Source: Lecanicillium sp. G3 (Eukaryota; Ascomycota; Sordariomycetes; Hypocreales; Cordycipitaceae). From it: a DNA stretch of 64,000 nt. Positions 25,667 to 38,217 of the stretch are shown here, piece after piece (positions within the stretch are counted from its first letter, which is position 1; each line of letters starts with the position of its first letter). Location of the stretch: assembly GCA_037575805.1 (NCBI GenBank), contig JAZHPD010000004.1, positions 434,001-498,000 on the forward strand, in the 5' to 3' direction. Made by a program: the position numbers and the translations under genes. Under the pieces are notes generated by a model. The model made no database searches. It saw nothing but the letters and a program-made list of their open reading frames with translations, and was not told where the DNA came from.

Positions 25667-28600
25667 GGACCAGGGCGGAGTGGCTATTCGATGACGAAAC
25701 TGCCGTGGCAAATCGCCGCCCCAAACTACGCCTATCCAGCTGGGAGCGAATGCGACGCCAGACGACGCTCTGCAGATGAATTCTAGAGCACTAGCACCAC
25801 CATTCACTGCGACGAGTATCGAAACAAATCTACTCAAGTCGACGCTACCGAGTCTAAAAGCCTAGCGTCCTGGCGCTGCAGCCTGTCACATCGTGTATTG
25901 CTGCCACCGCAAACTTAGCCCCTTCCTCAATTCCTTCCTACGCTAGGCAATCGATCATCTTCGGCTTGCTACTTTCGCTCTTGCTGTAGCTGCCTCTCTC
26001 GTCGGATATCATCAACCAACAATCATGGCACTTGATTACCCTACGGCTGGCGGAATCCCGAACCCCCGAGCCGGCCAGAAATTACCTGCTACTGGGCGGT
26101 CGCCGCCCAAAGGACCTCTGTCCCGCGTGGCTGTTCCGCTTGCGGTAGCGCTGCCGTCCACTGTATGTCCCTCGAGTCGAAGCGATGTGTGATGGTGGTC
26201 GCCACAGCCCGTGCTATGTGCACATGGCGTGCGCCCTCGCATTCCCAGAAAAGCAATACTCCATGTTTCGCTTCTTGGACCACGATCAACGGCCGTCCCG
26301 CCGCCTCCGACGCTGATTTCCGCCGCATTCGCCTCGTCGACAAAGTCTGTGGGCGCTGCGCTGCGCTGCTCTGGGTGGAATAAGCTACCATCGGCGGAAC
26401 TGCGCAATCTGCCGGACAGCTGTTTGCGGCGGCGCCAGCCAACCAGCCTCGCTAGCACTGGAATGGCTGCCACCCAGCGCTCTCTTTCAGCACATCGCTC
26501 AACCACCGCCAGCCTGCCAGTCGAACCAGCCCGGCGCTGTAGCCCGCTATGCTGCAACGAGCAAGGTGCTACGACGTGCCAGGAGGGCCGAGACAACTTT
26601 TGAAAACTGGACCTCGTCGAGACAACCACTAACAAAGAACCGCCTCCTGGGTGGAGACTGGATGCCCATTCCGTCTATGAGTACGATGCACGATGCCGTC
26701 ACCGAGGAAATAGTTGACGAGAGTTTCCCTTAGAACGAAAAAGCACGAGCTTGAATGACAGGCTCATTCTCGTCATTACTCGTTCTTTGCTGCGTTCTCT
26801 GCAGAGCATCGCGCTGGCTGCGTCCCTGTTACTGCTGATCAATACGCTTTCCCCAGGAATCTGACGAATGCTTGTCACAACGTAGTAGCGTCCGTCGTCG
26901 GGAATATTTACCAAAAGTATACGGAGTACCTATACCGCGCAATCTCTATAGTCCGCCGCTCGCTTGCTGCTACTAGGCCGCGTTTGTGGCTCTCCAGTGC
27001 CCGTCGTCCCGCATACTGACATTGCATGCTGGTCTCGTATACGTACCATCGTCATGCCTCGTTCCATTCGCGGCAACTTCCCGCCCGGCCTCCTGCACCT
27101 GGCTGCATGTATTTCGCCTGCAGGCGCAGCACCGTGCAGGGTCTCCAGCCAGCTCGTCACCCTTTACTGGTACCCAGACAAGGGCTCCTACAGGGAGCAG
27201 GATGCGGAAGACCTCCCTAGCTCAGGAGGGCATGGGCGTGCGACCCGCCCTGATCAAAGCCACTAACTATGAAATCAGCTCACTGCCTGGCCTACCTTTG
27301 TACATGCCGTTTGTGCAGAGCATCAAGAACGGCGTGAACCAATAAAGGGCGGACATTGGTGCAACGCCACTACAATTGCCAGACATCCCAGTGGAATATT
27401 GTGTTACGTACGCTCAGACTCTTACAAATGAGCGCCAGACACAAGTACTGCCTACAGGTACGAAATGGTGTGTGCTAGTTCACTAATATATCACGGCATC
27501 AACTGCATGCCTGCCAACCCGCCGCCAAATCTATGCTTCACTGGTGCCAAGTACCACCAGCCTGTCAGCACCAAACCCAATCTATACTTGTCTGGCGCAG
27601 GCAAATCTTACTCGGCCGTCTTCTATTGTATTCTAGCAAGATAGGCAGTTGTCGGTGTGGCAAAACTCGTTTGTCAAGGCTACCAGTGGGCTGGGCACTG
27701 CACTCGCGGCTTCGTCCACTCTCATCGAAACATGGCAGTCACTAACACAGGCTGCGACAGATCCGACGCCCAAGGGAAACCAAACCAGCAACAGCACTTG
27801 TTTCGCCGAGCGCCTTTGGAGTCTGGCAATTCTGGCAAATGAACCCTCGCTGCCACATGGAAGACCCTGTTTTAATTGTGGATGGGCTACACTCGTTATG
27901 TCTTGGCCACAGGCCATCTTGAGTCATACACAAGAGCGACTGCTTTTCAAGCGCCGCGACAGCACAGTCCTGACAGCCGAGAGTCATGTTCAGCACTTAG
28001 CGACAGATCCAAGCTTCAATAATCCCGACGAATGCATCCCGGCCGTCGCTGCAATTCTCTGCGAGAAAGCAGGCTAACCTGATGCCTCATTAATATTACG
28101 AACTACCCTATTTGCTGTGGAAGATGCCATCAGAGGGTCTTGGTCAGCCGCCATCACATTGTCCACAGGCCATTGCTCGCACTGTTGTCGATCAACCCAT
28201 CAACTCACAGACGACGATGCCAGTATATTGCGCTTCCCTGGGTACACCCCCAAATTTACCGTAGACAGTTTCGATTCGAATGCCACCGCCGCACATTTCA
28301 CCCATATGCCGCCGGGTCATCCTCTCTCACCATTAGCGAAGCAACAGGTCGGCCAAATGACGTAGCGCGCCACTAAATATTACAGGCTTTGGCTCGCTCA
28401 CTCGGCGGATTTCCGGAGTATGATGCCGTAATTTGGCGTTTACGGCGTAATTATGCGGTCTGGGCTAAAGGAGGCAGCAACTCAGTACGAGCGACGACGT
28501 GACGAGTTCCCAAGTGCAGAGCAGATGATCGCTCAGACTTGCGAATTCTCACTGGCAGGCACGGCGAGCCAAGCACCTACTAGCGTCTGATGAACTTTTA

Positions 28601-31600
28601 AGTGCCGCTAACTTGTACCGTTAATTAGGACGCAGTTGGCAGAGAGTCTGCATCGAACGTATGGAGACATTCCAAAGGCCTTCCAGCGAAGACGAGACGG
28701 CCACCACGGCGCTTTGACCCACGGCACGCTCTCCATGTGCCCTCTGCATTCCCATCCAGGCCCTTTTTTCTCAAGTTTCCGACCGCCAAAGACCCTGAAT
28801 GCAGCTGGCAATGTGGGTATTACAAGAGCTGAATCCAGGGCAAAAAGCTCCCGGACTGGTGGATATTCTTTATTCGCTTGACAAAGGAGACCCATCTGGC
28901 ACCGACGGAGTGCTGTCGCGTGGAGCTAGAAAGTATTACAGTTACAGTACACTACTGGGACCTGTATGCCTTGACAAGAGGCCACGTTATGTTGGCACTC
29001 GCAGTATTCTGGTCACCGTTCAGCCTGGCTCGAAATTCAATCAGGACGGGTTCGGCAACGGCAGCACGAGCTGTTGACCTTGATCCCAAGGTCTCGTTGT
29101 GCAGAGTCACCAGGCACGTTGGGTTGCATCTATTGTAACCACATCGGCCTGAATCAAGCTGTGGGCTCAGTCCTGGGGCGCGGAACAACCTCGTTCAGTG
29201 CACGGAAACCAAACTCTGGGCATAGGGATAAGCCAGTAGACTGCCTGCATGAATAGCCTCGATCTCATTTCTGTCACGAGGTTGGCCGATTCGAGTCGTA
29301 TCCCAGAACGCCGGGTATTGCTGACGGTTCGGGCCCGACAGACACCAGCGGGTGAACGGCAATTGCGCGCGGCCTGCAGCAAGCAACTCACCCGTATTCC
29401 ACCGCCCAAGTTTCATCGCGGTGTCGCTTCTGCCGATGAGGCAAGGGGCACTAAAAATAGCGAGACCGTGCCTGGGATGGAGTGGAAATGGTATTTTCGG
29501 CGACCGCTGCGGAGCGCTGGCTGTGTGCCGCGGCGTGAACAGAGCGACGATGGCCAATTGCCTCGTTCTTTTTGCCCGGTCGCGATCTTCTTCATGCGTC
29601 TGGTTGTTCGCAACGACTCGCACCGGAGACAATGCACACATAGGACAAGACTAATTCCCAAGCGTACGGAGCGGCTCCCAAGGACGTGGATCGGGGACGC
29701 AGCCTAACAGACGCTACGCAGCAGAGCCTCAGCTGCTCTCGGTGTCACCGGCAGAGCTGCCCACTAACTAGTTAGTTAGTTACGGAATCGCGCATATCCA
29801 CAACTGCCGAGGTCTAGAAGGAACAAGGAACAAATCAGTAACAACAACACAGCATTGCCAGTTCCCTGTAAAGCCTCACGGAAATGCCAGTGCTCGCTCT
29901 TCCGTCTCTGCCTAATAAGACACTCAAAAATTGCTCTACTTAAGTGCTAGATGCGACGGTCAAAACTTGGCAACGGCGGCTTCCGAAGACCCAGACGCCA
30001 CCATGCGATGTGGGTTTTATTACTGGGCTGCTGTTCCTCATTTCTGTCTGTGATGCCGCGTTTCAATACAGCACGTTAGGGCTTGGTCTGCCACTTACCG
30101 CAGATCGGACACGGCCTGCCCGGGCTTTCGACAACCCCTTTTGAGTTTGTTACTCTCCGTGCATGAATTCTAGAAAATTTCCACCGTTTCTAGAACTGCC
30201 ACGGCGTGTTCTGGCAGCTGCCTGTGCTCACCGTCGCGAGGCGAAAGTGGGCACCATACTTTCTCCCCTGTCGACTCGGGCTCTCTCACACATGCTCACG
30301 AGACCATGAAATCGGGGCGCAGCTGCTGTTATTGAGCATATGCATGCACGTCTGACCCTGGCATACCTGCATACATATTGGCCTTGGATATTGAGTGCTC
30401 AAGCGGCGGGCTGCGCTGGTATTGCCTTCTCTGGTATACATGCACATTACTTACAGTGACGTATCTCCTTATATCGGATGCCAAGCCCGTCGCAGAGTCA
30501 TCCAGAACCCAAATTGCCAATAGTCCCCGTACTGTATGTCATTTGTTTGGATATGGCGGGCCAGTTTCTCTCGTATTCGCCGCGGCTGTCGTGTAAGTCA
30601 CAAAAGCAAACTCGCTGCCTTTTCCCCAGCGCCGTCGGCCAAGTTTCAACGCGAGGCGACGAGTGTCATGTGCGACCTCTTAGAAACATCGACTTTCGTG
30701 TAAAATGCGCGCAGCGCTGCCAAGTGTTGGACCCCTCTTTCAGACGCCGAGGCCTGTTTGCGCTCCTCCAAGCTTCGATGAAGGGGACCTTGGCAACGGC
30801 GATTATACGCTGGTCTGCCCTCCAGCCCTTGGCGAGGAGTCGCACCGGCATGCATTGATTGTAATGCAACTGCGCGCACGTTCCTGTCGGTGGTCATTAT
30901 GCAATCATGAGGCGGTGTCGCGGAGATTTGCAGAATATCACGGCAATTAATTGCCCGTATCTTGATTGCCTATGAAGCCAAGGGCTCAGCGAATCAACGA
31001 GATAACAACTTTTTTCACGTTTGTGGGTTCACGTTTGTCGGCGTGTAGAATTCGAAGCATGCAACAACACAATGCCGAGATGCTCCCTGATAGCCGAGAG
31101 GTAGTTAGCAGGGCCATGGCCCTTCTGATCATAGCTTCGAGGCATGCAGCTCATGCTTCAGATGACTTACACATTGCGTCTAACTGGATCTCAAAGTGCA
31201 TTTCCGAACAATGGAATGTTTACAAAATGATCGTGGGGGTCAGTGAGATCGAATGTTCTGTCTTTATACTTGACGTATATAATATAACGCTCGTCGACTC
31301 ATGAATGGCGTGTTGGCCAGAGACATAGGCGAGAGACGAACAGCAGCTCAAGGAGGTGGCCAAGACTATCCAGGCTTGCCAAATATAGAAGGGAAATATT
31401 CTTCGAGTGATGTTTACGGTCCGACGTAGAGTATATCCCCTTGTCGTCAGGCCTCATCTTGGCATATAGTAAATGGGATCAATCTGCATCGCGCCCGTTT
31501 AGCTCAGCACAAGCTAGACGCTTGGAACGCGTCGCGCGACATTGATCTGCGAGGTTTCCAGTATGACGATAATCTCTTAATGATGATAATGACAACGTGT

Positions 31601-31790
31601 CCATCCAGATGTAAGTAATATGACGATGCACGACGGTCGATGAAGTGTTATAAGCAGCAGCCCGCATAATGCCGAGAATGGTACGTATAGAGATAGAACG
31701 TTCCTTATTTATTAAGCTTTTGTTTCACTTTCAGGACTGTTATATGCCTTGAAGTCATGTTTTGATGCTCAGCAAGTTTTTATTAACACC

Positions 31791-31817
31791 AGCTTGGGCT
31801 GTTGAGCAGCCCAAGCT
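31791..31817. repeat. Perfect 11-bp stem-loop
   Basis: AGCTTGGGCTG (31791-31801), a 5-nt loop TTGAG, and CAGCCCAAGCT (31807-31817). The stem has no mismatch and would be very stable in RNA. No gene ends next to it. Confidence 0.75.
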
Positions 31818-32899
31818 CCAATAAAGGCCGCAAGAAGTTACATCATCGCGTCATCATCTCCGCTGCTACTTTTCCATTGTCCTCTACGGTTAGCAATCCA
31901 GTCCTCGATCGTAAGCGGTCCCATGTTCTCTCGATTATGCGAAAAAACTGATAATTGCCTTCGCCGACGATTTGTTCCAGCCGTCGGCACCCGCAAGAAG
32001 ACGGAGTCTCGACCGGCTCTCGGGCACAAGCCGCAGGGAGAAGATCTAACATATGCAATAAAGCCTGGCCTTACAAGTCCGAAAAAAATTCCAGATTTTA
32101 AAAGTTTTTGAGGTCAATTCGACAGCTGTCGGAGAAACCACCACCGTGAGGCAAATAAACCCGCCAACGAATGCTGCACAATGGCGGGCAGTGTACGGAA
32201 TTCGCTCGGCATTACACATCACAAACAAATTGGAGATAAAGTTCAAGAAGTCACGTCACCACTTGCCTTGCATCGGAAATGCACGTCTTCACTTGAGCAG
32301 GTTGGGGTTGTAAATGACTGTGACGCCTGCTAGCACTCGGGGCAGTCTCGGCGTCTCGGCATGTTTCTGCCCAAAGCCCTGCGGGCGGCTGAACGGCGGC
32401 TGCGCGAACTGGCTGGAACGGGTTCGGCGTTGCAATTATCGTACGAGTTTCTTTCGGAAGCAGTGGAATTTTTCTGCACAATATATTAACGCCTAAAAGC
32501 GTCGGAAACTTCTACCGTCAGCCTTTATTTGCCATTTTATACCAGCCAGTTCAATTGAGCAAACATCTTCAAGTGAAAATTATCTCCGACACTGGACATT
32601 TCCAGCACACCATCTCTGGTATGTAAGGAAGCTCTCCTCTTGCCCGGCCAGCCGATTGGACGGCCCACTAATAAATGTGCTTGCACAGCGTCATTCCTGC
32701 GGCCCGCACATCATCGTATCATCATCAACCTTTGTGTTCGAGAAAGTAGCAATTCGAGCATTGCGACGAGGGATAGCATCAACGCAAACGAAACAGTAGC
32801 GTTACGATCAAATCAATTGCCTTCAAGCCGCCGACGAATATACGTGCACCCCGACAAAGCCGCCCGCAACAGACAAGACACCCTCACACAACACCCACC

Positions 32900-33712
32900 A
32901 TGAAGATTCTCAGCAAGGAGGAGGAGGCCGCTCACTACAAGGAGGTCCTCAAGGGCGGCACCATCGGTGGCGTCGCCGGCCTCGGGCTTGGTCTCGGCGG
33001 CGTCCTCGCCGCCTCGCGCCGCTACCCTGCCTTCCGCAGCCTGACGCTGCCCTTCCGCACGTTCCTCGTCACCTCGGCGGGCACCTTTGGCGCCATCGTC
33101 AACGCCGACCGCTGGTCGACGCAGTTCCAGCGCTCGCGCGACCCCATGTTCGGCTACCAGGACCAGAGCAAGCGCGCCGCCGACATGGCCCGCGAGAACG
33201 AGACGACCAAGGAGCGCTTCATGCAGTGGGGCAAGGAGAACCGCTACAGCATCGTCTTCGCCTCGTGGCTCGCCTCCATGGCCGTGTCGCTCGCCATCGT
33301 CGGCCGTGCGCCCGTCAGCAGCGCGCAGAAGCTGGTGCAGGCCCGTATGTACGCACAGGGCCTCACGCTCGCCGTCCTCATCATCTCGGCGGCGTTCGAG
33401 GTCAGCGACGCCAAGAAGGGCAGCGGACGCTGGGAGACGGTCATGGTGCTGGACCCCAACGACCCCGAACACAAGCACCTGATTGAGAAGAAGATCCATA
33501 AGGAGGAGTACGAGGGCCAGGACCTTTGGATGGGTATGTTCTAACTCTGACTGGGTTCTTAATGTGTAGAGCTATTGCTAACAATGATTACAGACATGGT
33601 CGAGGCCGAGGAGAAGCGGATTGCTGAGCGCAAGGCCAACATCGCTGCCAGAAACACGGCCGCCAACAAGACCAAGGCTGCCGACGACAACAAGGCCTCT
33701 GACAAGGCTTAA
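32900..33712 (+). CDS. RCF2: Respiratory supercomplex factor 2 (HIG1-domain protein)
   Basis: Exons 32900-33533 and 33594-33712 give 250 aa; the 60-nt intron has GCTAAC and CAG. Rcf2 sits in the mitochondrial inner membrane and helps cytochrome c oxidase assemble into supercomplexes with complex III. The start MKILSKEEEAAHYKEVLKGG matches the yeast Rcf2 start. Two hydrophobic segments follow (about residues 25-42 and 52-67). The C-terminal HIG1 domain (about 115-180) has the signature AQKLVQARMYAQGLTLAVL. The tail is Lys/Ala/Glu-rich and probably faces the matrix or intermembrane space. The length is close to that of the yeast protein (about 224 aa). It marks the left border of the accessory block. 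Confidence 0.92.
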
Positions 33713-33994
33713 AACTACCACGAAAAACTATGATATCCCTTTACCGCTACACCGATTCATGCTTGAAACAACAAGCACGAACGTTCACGAAAAATACGCC
33801 TCTCCCGATATACATCAAGCTATGCTTGACCATGTAAGACCATTTTTGATGGCTCCTGTATAACAAATAGAATAATCCATATAGAATCGTACCAAAAGTT
33901 TCTTCGAATTGAAGTAAAAGTGCTCGGCAGGCTGTCTAGTTCGTGTTGTTACACGCCATGCTTTTTCGCTCTACTATTGATCTAGCAAACTAAC

Positions 33995-36900
33995 TTATAT
34001 CATACATGCCTTGGTAAGGCGCTTAACAATATCATTCTTGCGCTGAAACTCGGGTGTGAACAGTTTGAGGGATTTGTCGTCCAACGCCCTCTTCGTGTCC
34101 GCGGCATCCTTGAAGCCCTTCCTGGGACCCTTGGCTCGGATACCGCCGGCGCCTGCAATCATGCCAAGGATTGCAAACGGCGCCGATGTTGGATCGTTGA
34201 TAATCTCCTCGATGGCCAGCGCCGCGTTGCCAATTTCGCCGACGATCAGTGCCGCTGTCGCGATGCGCGCCGCTCCGCCGAGGGCGCTCGCAGCCTGTCC
34301 CGCAAATGGAATCACGGAGAAGACGATGGTGAGGATGAGGATCACGAGGTCGCGCGTCTTGGTCTTCTTGTGCTCCTCGCCAATCTCCTTGACCTTCTTA
34401 ATGGACTCGAACGAGTCTTCGAGCATGAAAAGCGGCAGCGCAAAAGACTCGAGCACGTCGACGCTCTCCACGTCGGCGAACCCCCACCGCATCTGCATGT
34501 ACGTGTCGACGCCCTGGTTGGCCATGTCGCGAATCTTGGGCATCGCCTCGTCGACAATCTTCTTGGGGTTCTCGACGTTGATCTTGCCCTTGTCCGAGAT
34601 GCGCCGCGGGAAGTTCTTGCGCATGTAGTAGTTGTCGGAGCAGAATGCCGCCTCGGGGCACGTCGGCCGCGGGCCGCACTCGCGGCAGGGGTCGACGATG
34701 GCGTGGTCACGCCAGGTGATCCACGTCTTATTGATGCCCGTGTGCTCGCCCAGCGCGCTATAGAAGCCTTCCTCATCGCGCATGGTGAACTCGACGATGC
34801 GCGGGCCAGGGCGTAGGCCGAGGTCATATTCCAGAGTGGCCTCTGTGCAGGGACCCGAGCCCTTGTTCTTTCTTGTCTCCCATTTACAGTCCATGTACGG
34901 GAGACCTTTGCCGCGACCGATGGCAAGAAACTCATCCAGGCGGTCGTCAATGGCGTCTTTCACCCAGTCTGCATACCAGCCAAACTGGTTATTGTTAGCG
35001 CTGAACGGCGTTGTAATAAGGAGAGACGTACCTTGTCGTCATATCCTTTTGACACTTCAGAGAATTGAGCCATTGCTTCTTCAATAGCAAGTGTCATATA
35101 GCGAGTAAGAGCCATACCACGACAGTGAACTGGAATAGAGTCAATGCTCTTGTCGAAACCTTCCAGCGTGGTAGGCCATTCGCTTTGATCACACTCGGCT
35201 GTGGCAGTCTCGACGTTCCAATCCCCTTCCACGTAGGGGCCGTCATAGTAAGCTGCGAGGTCAAGTGCCCAGTCGGTAGTTCCGCCAAAGTTCAGCTCTC
35301 TGATCCACTCCCTTCGCCTTTTTTTTGTTGTGTCACTCATGAAAGCTACCCAGTCGGTGATTCCTTCGCCTTGCGTGCCATCTGCGAGATATAGTTAGCC
35401 CAGGTTCTCATACTTTCTTTCGAAGCCGGAGACTCTTCAAAAAATGGACATACTAGTTCTGTTAGAAATGATCTTCGATAGCATGGGTAGGTAAACTTAC
35501 CAAATCATTATATCAGAGTCTGACTCCTTATCGTACCACCTCTTGGCCTGTAGTCCATGTTCCTCTGAGTGTCTGTTCTCAAAGATTGTATCCAGCTCGG
35601 CGTTGGAGACTAGTTGATTGTCAAGTTAGTAATAACCAGGACAGATAATAGACAATAGCGTACTGTAACCACTTGTAGCTGTACAAGAACCGGGCTCGGC
35701 CTCAGAAACTGAAAATGATCCCGTATAAGTGCACTCGACTGATGTACACTTCGGATCAGTCATACGAAAGCTGCGGCCGTAGCTGGAGATGCCGACGAAG
35801 ACTTTGTAAGGTGGGACTCCGGCCTTAGTGACCAGGGCCAGCGAGCTGTATGTCTCTGTTCTATTGATGTGAGAGCGAAGACAGTTTCCGGTCGGGCATC
35901 CAGGGTTAGTGAACCGATTGTCGTAGTCCCACTGTCCATGAAGGTCATAGGTCATCAGCACCATGTAGTTGACGACCTTTGCCATCTGCTTAACGGGGAA
36001 ACCTCTGAGATACCAATATGAAGATGGGAGAGCAATTGACAAAGAGCGTTTACCGTTTCCAAGAAGGCGTTTCATTATAGTCAGGAAACGGAGATAGTGC
36101 ACACCCTCATCGGGGTCACCACCCGGGACACCGGGGATGTCCCATGCGCCAGGATATTCCCAGTCAAAGTCCACGCCGTGCAGGTCATACTTGTCTAGGA
36201 ATGCGACAACGTTGTTGGCGGTCTTCTCCCGATTCTCTGGCCGCACGGCATTGCGGAAAATGTGAAAGCTCCCTGGCTCTGTTGACGCGGCCCATCCGCC
36301 GAAGGAGAGGATCTTCTTGAAGGGCATAGACGTCTCCACGAACACGTTGAACTGGTCAATTGTGTCTTCCGGGATCTTGACTTCAAAGTCATCTGTCAGC
36401 ACAGCAAACGCAAAATGTACGTGGGTCAGCCCTTTTGTCTTGTCCATGAGTTCCTTGGCGTCCATGCGCAGGCAAATGCGGCTCGGGTTATATCCTTGGA
36501 AATATCCCAGGTTACCAAAACCGCCAGGCCGCATCTCGTTGCCGACGATTTCCATGCCACAGTTCGATATACAGCCATTGGTTTTCGGAGCGAATGATCC
36601 AGGCGCACCCGTGTCAGATGGCGACTCGGTACAAAACTCTTCCGAGATGCCGCAGTAACCCCATCCAGAGCAGCAGGCGTTGAGGGGACAGGGGTTCAAC
36701 TTAGCGAGATCCCATCCTGTAAACTCTCCAGACGGCCTCTGAGTTCCGATTTTTTGCGGACCACAGGCGATGTCTGGGAGCTGCGCTGGCATCGGCGTGT
36801 TGCCTTTGCTGATACAGATAACCTGGCCAATTTGCATGCTGCCGCAACCTGACCAGCCCCAGGTATTTTTGTTAAGTTTTGCAATGGCCCCAGGCTCAAT

Positions 36901-38217
36901 TCCATAAGCATCTTCGATGCCCCAACAGTCATCTTTCTCTTTTACGGCGTGGGTTCTGCATGTACCGTCTGGCTGGGGCTCGAGAAGCGACTCGGGACGT
37001 GTGCCTTCAGAACAGCATACGATCTGTTTCGGCTGTAGGGTATCGCACAGATTCTCTATGGGGTTAAATTTGATGAACTGGGCGCCATGAATTCTGCATC
37101 TCGATGCAAGGGAAGCGCATCCATCGTCTTTTTCAACCTGGATAGCGCGGCATTCGTCTCGCCGGTGTAAAGCCAGCGTGGCATTTCCCGATGACGTTGT
37201 ATCGATTCTGGTGTCATTATCAGATGCTGAAGATGCAAGAAACGTCAAGGGAACAGATTGCTCAATAAGGGGCGCGCCAGAATGGTCTAGACAGCCACCG
37301 CGAGCCCAAGTTCGGACTGTCTTGCGCGCCGCATCCAGTTTGTTGACTCCATAGACAGCAATGACACCTGAAGTCCGGGAGTATTTTTGCGCAGTGTTGC
37401 AGGTTTGCATTGACTGTATCCCAGATTTGAACTGTGCACTGGAACAAAATTAGTATATACAGATTCATTGTGAGAATGTGGAAGCATACCTGTATTGGTC
37501 AAACAGATGACCGGCATCATCCGTTAAAATATCTGCACCGATATACATGCCAACGTATGCATGACCGGACTTTGAAAACATAATGCGGCTTCCGCAAATA
37601 GGATTTTCAATCATGTAAACTGCAATATTGGAAGAAGCGGTGGCCGCATCATCACCAGACTTGAGCAGACTTGGCCCAGCCGTAAGTGTCACTGGCACGA
37701 TGTATTGGCTGGCGCCACACTTTTCAGCTGGAGTAGATGACCCGTTGGTATTGGCGATAGCGCCATACTGAACATGCTCCGAACGCCGAGCCCGCTCAGA
37801 TCGCGCTCTCCTGGTCTTGGAAGACACGACGGAACCCTGCAAGGAGCAGACGCGAATGGTAGTTCTGTCGTGAATGGGGGTGTTGACGTTCATGTCGAAG
37901 AGAAGATCATGTTTGCAGAGAGACAAAAGCGTATGATCATGGATGTGAGTCCATGATGCTGGGTCGGGTCCAGCTTCTCGACACGACCTTGGACAGTTAT
38001 CGACCAAAGGTGTTGTGAAGGGGTCATTCGCGATACTGGGACCAGCTCTTCCAAGAGCATTAACATGAAACCCCCGACTATCAAATTTTGATCTGTCGCT
38101 GAAGGAGTTGTTGAGAGAAGAAGCTGGATAGCTTTGGTGTAGCGCATGGTGCCGGCTGGATGCAGACGCCAACGAGAGCGTGGTTAAGAGGCCGATTGCT
38201 GCTCGAAGGAGCTTCAT
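33995..38217 (-). CDS. Killer-toxin-like (subgroup C) GH18 chitinase with LysM and CBM18
   Basis: Secreted modular chitinase of about 1,300 aa. Exons: 38217-37490, 37438-35664, 35609-35501, then one ending at 35032, then 34984-33995. A signal peptide (about 1-19, ending SLASA) is followed by a unique N-terminal region, two LysM-like modules (about 339-387, 403-455), a CBM18 Cys-rich chitin-binding knot (about 492-515) and the GH18 domain (about 550-880). The catalytic line HGVDFDWEYP (663-672) keeps the final D, D and catalytic E. LNFGGTTDWALDL closes the barrel. The C-terminus has two hydrophobic Gly/Ala-rich helices (about 1175-1250), as in other subgroup C enzymes. The fourth exon is the problem. 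Acceptors at 35381 or just after it give the wrong phase. The in-frame acceptor (exon start 35335) drops a conserved WVAFM segment. The gene may therefore be frameshifted. Subgroup C chitinases often lie near LysM genes, as here. Confidence 0.85.

Larger units (their letters stand above)
24101..32899. other. Gene-poor stretch upstream of SFP1-like gene and RCF2
   Basis: Nearly 8.8 kb with no gene I can support. The left part should be the promoter and leader of the SFP1-like gene; the last few hundred bases should be the RCF2 promoter. It contains an 8-bp tandem repeat (24563-24623), TG and CA microsatellites (25105-25132, 25605-25666), a TACGGAGTAC motif (26920-26929) and an 11-bp perfect hairpin (31791-31817). 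A pyrimidine-rich leader-like stretch at about 25915-26024 precedes an ATG at 26025, but that frame closes after 55 codons. Long regulatory region, non-coding transcripts or decayed DNA are all possible. Confidence 0.55.

Noticed and set aside
26025..26192. Short ORF (MALDYPTAGG...) after a leader-like pyrimidine tract
   Set aside because: Only 55 codons, no recognisable domain, and no convincing splice that extends it. The leader is suggestive but not enough for a gene call.
31487..31560. TAGCTCAG box resembling a tRNA D-arm
   Set aside because: No matching acceptor, anticodon or T arms fold around it.
32900..33500. Long antisense frames opposite RCF2
   Set aside because: Shadows caused by strong GC bias at third codon positions of the real gene. 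The same applies to antisense frames opposite DUS3, CDC20 and the GH5 gene.
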